A stretch of DNA of 64,000 nucleotides from Mya arenaria (taxonomy: Eukaryota > Mollusca > Bivalvia > Myida > Myidae): contig NC_069124.1 of NCBI RefSeq assembly GCF_026914265.1, positions 32,573,383 through 32,637,382 of the forward strand, read 5' to 3'. Shown piece by piece: positions 60,751 through 64,000 of the stretch. The notes under the pieces were generated by a model. The model was not told the origin of the DNA and made no database searches. It saw only the letters and a list, made by a program, of their open reading frames with translations. Numbering within the stretch: position 1 is the stretch's first letter; the number at the start of each line of letters is the position of its first letter. Position numbers and translations under genes: made by a program.

Positions 60751-62118
60751 CTGCAATGGAAAAGGATTTTTTTGCAAAAAAAACCCCAAAACACTTAAAT
60801 ATGCATATAAAATTACAAATTTAAAAGCACTGAAAGGTGCAATCAACACTTGTCTGCTTTTCTCTGAGATCGATTTGGTACCAATTAACTCCAAAATTAC
60901 TTTTGCCAGAGTCATGGGATTGTCAACACATATGTCAACTGTCACTGTTAACAGTGTCAAAGAACACAAGGATATCAAAAATAAGAGTTTAAATAACAAT
61001 AAATTTCTTATTTCCATTTACATATAATCTTAATAGACATGGCTTTATTAACCCATACATTTTGTTTCTAAACCACATGTCTTAATTCTAAATTGCCATG
61101 TAAATTAATTTTTTTATGTTGAAACAAATCTTATCCATCTTACATAAGAACTAATTTATTTCCTTTACACACAAGCCAAAATGTAATAAAGCGAGAGCTG
61201 AACATCCACACACCAACACAGCGCTTGGTTGTAAAGAGCATACCTCAACAACAGATTATCATAAACATTGTAACAATGTTTCATGTGAATATCGAGAAAC
61301 AGTCATTTTGAAGACAACATTAATGTTTTACATGCTGCTTCAAAAGGACACCAAGGTTGCAGGCAATAGTTCATGTTTATTTCAACTCATGCCATACAAC
61401 AGATAATAACACTTAAAAGTGAACATAAGACTGGTTTCAAACTTTTAATCTTCCTATTTTTTAAAGTAAAATATAACTACTAGTCAGAACTCCTTATAAA
61501 CAATCAATTTGGTGAAGCTTTAGAGACTTTATCCGAAACTTGTTATAAACACAATACATTAGAAGATTAATTAATTTTTATCAAGCGTTCAATTTTCTCT
61601 CTATTTAAATTGATACTTATTTTGAGCATTTAGCATCTGAGACAAGAACAGCCCATATTTGAAATATTGGTAAGTTACCAATAACCATTGGTCAAATTAC
61701 ATTGCTTTTGACAAAACAGGTGGCAGAAATGAAATAAACAAGCAGTTACTACAAAATGAACAAATAAAATTCTGTATACAGAATGCTAGGGCACAATATA
61801 TTGTTATATGACTAGTACTCATTTACAAGTTTTATTCTGTATGGATATTGGGCCTTAAAAAAAAATATGTCTGTTTCGGGTAACCCGACCCTACCTATAA
61901 AAATGCGCCGACCCTTACTAGTTTTTTTTCCGTTTCTGAGCAAAAAAATATTCTTTAGCGAATAGAGAGTTACGAAGGGCAGATAAATGCAGATTTTAAT
62001 CAGAATTATTGTTTATATGATAAATTAAAGTCAGGCAATGACAGTAATGTAGGAAAGACGGCCATGTGCATGAAAACATGCTGAACTTACGACAGATTTT
62101 GAAAAAAAATAAATAAAA
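60751..62118. other. Probable gene X intron, mostly featureless
   Basis: AT-rich. A stretch near 61865-61935 (GGTAACCCGACCCTACC and GCGCCGACCCTTACTAG) looks like a dispersed repeat but has no second copy in the window. No further exon was recognised. Confidence 0.35.
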
Positions 62119-64000
62119 ACAAGAGATGTTTGTCAAACATTATGCCCCCCCTGAGCGCCATGTTGTCAGGATTATATGGACAATTGAATGAAATATGCAT
62201 GGACCGAAATGACAGCTGATTTGTCACTTACATTGTATGCCGTTGAGGCAGTTTTAAGATTATGACCATTCAAAGTTTGAGGATAGAGTGTGTTATGACC
62301 ATGACCTTTGACTCTATGACCTCAAAATCCATAGTAGTCATCAGCTGGTCACCAAAAATCTAAATGTTAAGTTTGAGGGCCATGGGTGCAGGCATGGACA
62401 AGTTATCACACAGACAAGCATTTTTCGTTCAAGGTCACTGTAACCTTGACCTTTGATCCAATGACCCCTTAAATCATAAGGGGTCATCTACAGGTCAGAC
62501 ACAACTCCAAGTCAAGTTTGAGGGCCATGGGTGCAGGCATTGTCCAATTATCACTTGAAACATTTTCGCATTCAAGGTCACTGTGAACCTGACCTTTGAC
62601 CCAATGACTCCTAAAATCAATAAGGGTCATCTCCTGGTCAGGCCCAACTTACATGTCAAGTTTGATGATCATAGATTCAGGCATTGTTGAGATATCACTG
62701 GGAGAAGATTTGTTAACTTTTTTGCGTTAAAGGTTTCTGTGACCTTGACCTGATGACCCCCAAATTCAAGAGGGGTCATCTACTGGTCAGGCCCAACCTT
62801 CATGTCAAGTTTGATGACCATAGGTCCAGGAATTGTCGAGTTTGCTTTCAAGGTCACTGTGACCTTGACCTCTGACCCCTTAAATCAATAGGGGTCATCT
62901 ACTGGTCAGGCCCAACCTCCAAGTCAAGTTTGAGGGCCATGGGTGCAGGCATTGTTGAGTTATCACTCGGGCAACCTTTAATCGTTCAAAGTCACTGTTG
63001 CCTTGACCTTTGGCCCAATGACCCCTAAAATCAATAGGGGCCATCTACTGGTCAGGCCAAACCTCCAATTCAAGTTTGAAGGCCATGGGTGCAGTCATTG
63101 TCGAGTTATTACACAGACAACCTTTTACCATTCAAGGTCACTGTGACCTTGACCTTTGGCCCGATGACCCCCAAAAACAATAGGGGTCATCTACTGGTCA
63201 GGCCCAACCTCCAAGTCAAGTTTGAGGGCCATAGGTGCAGGCATTGTCGAGTAATGACACGGACAACCTTTTACCATTCAAGGTCACTGTGACCTTGACC
63301 TTTGGCCCAATGATCCCCAAAAACAATAGGGGTCATCTACTGGTCAGGCCCAACCTCCAAGTCAAGTTTGAGGGCCATAGGTGCAGGCATTATCGAGTAA
63401 TGACACCGAAACCTTTTACCATTCAAGGTCACTGTGACATTGACCTTTGGCCCAATGACTCCCAAAAACAATAGGGGTCATCTACTGGTCAGGCCCAACC
63501 TGCAAGTCAAGTTTGAGGGCCATAGGTGCAGGCATTGTCGAGTAATGACACGGACAACCTTTTACCATTCAAGGTCACTGTGACCTTGACCTTTGGCCCG
63601 ATGACCCCCAAAAACAATAGGGGTCATCTACTGGTCAGGCCCAACCTCCAAGTCAAGTTTGAGGGCCATGGATGTAGGCATTGTCGAGTTATCACATAGA
63701 CAACCTTTTACCATTCAAGGTCACTGTGACCTTGACCTTTGGCCCGATGACCCCCAAAAACAATAGGGTTCATTTACTGGTCAGGCTCAACCTCCAAGTC
63801 AATTATGAGGGCCATGGGTGCAGGCATTGTTGAGTTATCACTCGGACAACCTTTTACCATTCAAGGTCACTGTGACCTTGACCCGATGACCCCCAAAAAC
63901 AATAGGGGTCATCTAATGGTCAGGCCCAACTTCCATATCAAGTTTGATGACCATAGGTCTAGGCATTGTTGAGTTATCACTCGGACAAGCTTTTAAATTA
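62119..64000. mobile_element. Pearl/HINE-like element with 146-bp tandem core, incomplete
   Basis: It starts ACAAGAGATGTTTGTCAAAC after AAATAAAA, much like the head at 41393. From about 62431 a tandem array runs to the window edge. AAGGTCACTG anchors fall near 62431, 62574, 62730, 62850, 62989, 63134, 63280, 63425, 63571, 63717 and 63863. The period is 145-146 bp in the later units and looser in the earlier ones. Open frames here are products of the repeat and not genes. The other end lies outside the window. Confidence 0.7.

Noticed and set aside
63089-63474. Two similar open frames that might be a duplicated small gene
   Set aside because: They are read-through of the 146-bp tandem repeat; their likeness comes from the repeat.

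Overview
The window is AT-rich eukaryotic DNA with spliced genes, most likely from a bivalve mollusc. The evidence is a local expansion of HSPA12-like (atypical HSP70) genes, tRNA-derived SINEs whose 3' domain looks molluscan, pearl/HINE-like elements with tandem-repeat cores, and DIRS, mariner and Polinton relics. No prokaryotic or organelle features were seen. All calls are from reading the sequence; no database search was possible.

Host genes. Six HSPA12-like genes lie head to tail on the + strand, in two subfamilies. Subfamily I has six coding exons and starts with a 5-nt coding exon: H1 (1207-14628, apparently intact, 611 aa), H2 (24104-27928, a clear pseudogene) and H3 (31185-34592, intact, 616 aa). 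Subfamily II has five coding exons and starts in the phosphate-1 exon: H4 (36860-40512, intact, 593 aa), H5 (45197-48283, intact, 593 aa) and H6 (51772-56857, 3'-truncated with a damaged ATP site). Exon phases and lengths agree across paralogues, so the splice models are internally supported. A seventh, unrecognised gene (X) shows its last exons on the - strand at 58628-60750.

Layout. 1-1211: flank, a Mutator-like MITE and the first exon of H1. 1830-11666: a fossil Polinton with terminal inverted repeats, sitting inside intron 1 of H1 and carrying a SINE. 11961-14628: rest of H1. 15330-21130: a mariner transposon split by a DIRS-type fossil, which itself carries a second MITE copy. 21257-23980: an AT microsatellite and mostly featureless DNA. 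24104-28560: H2 plus a TTAA-flanked MITE at its stop codon. 28560-31184: mostly featureless, with a SINE fragment, a palindrome and a TATA box before H3. 31185-34592: H3. 36240-59640: a tandem array of H4, H5 and H6, each followed by a block copied from the 3' end of gene X. 59764-60056: a 45-bp minisatellite. 62119-64000: a 146-bp tandem array in a pearl/HINE-like element, running off the window.

Together the region records a birth-and-death gene cluster. Tandem duplication made the HSPA12 copies, transposons landed in their introns and flanks, and the paralogues supply several empty-site comparisons that date and define the insertions.
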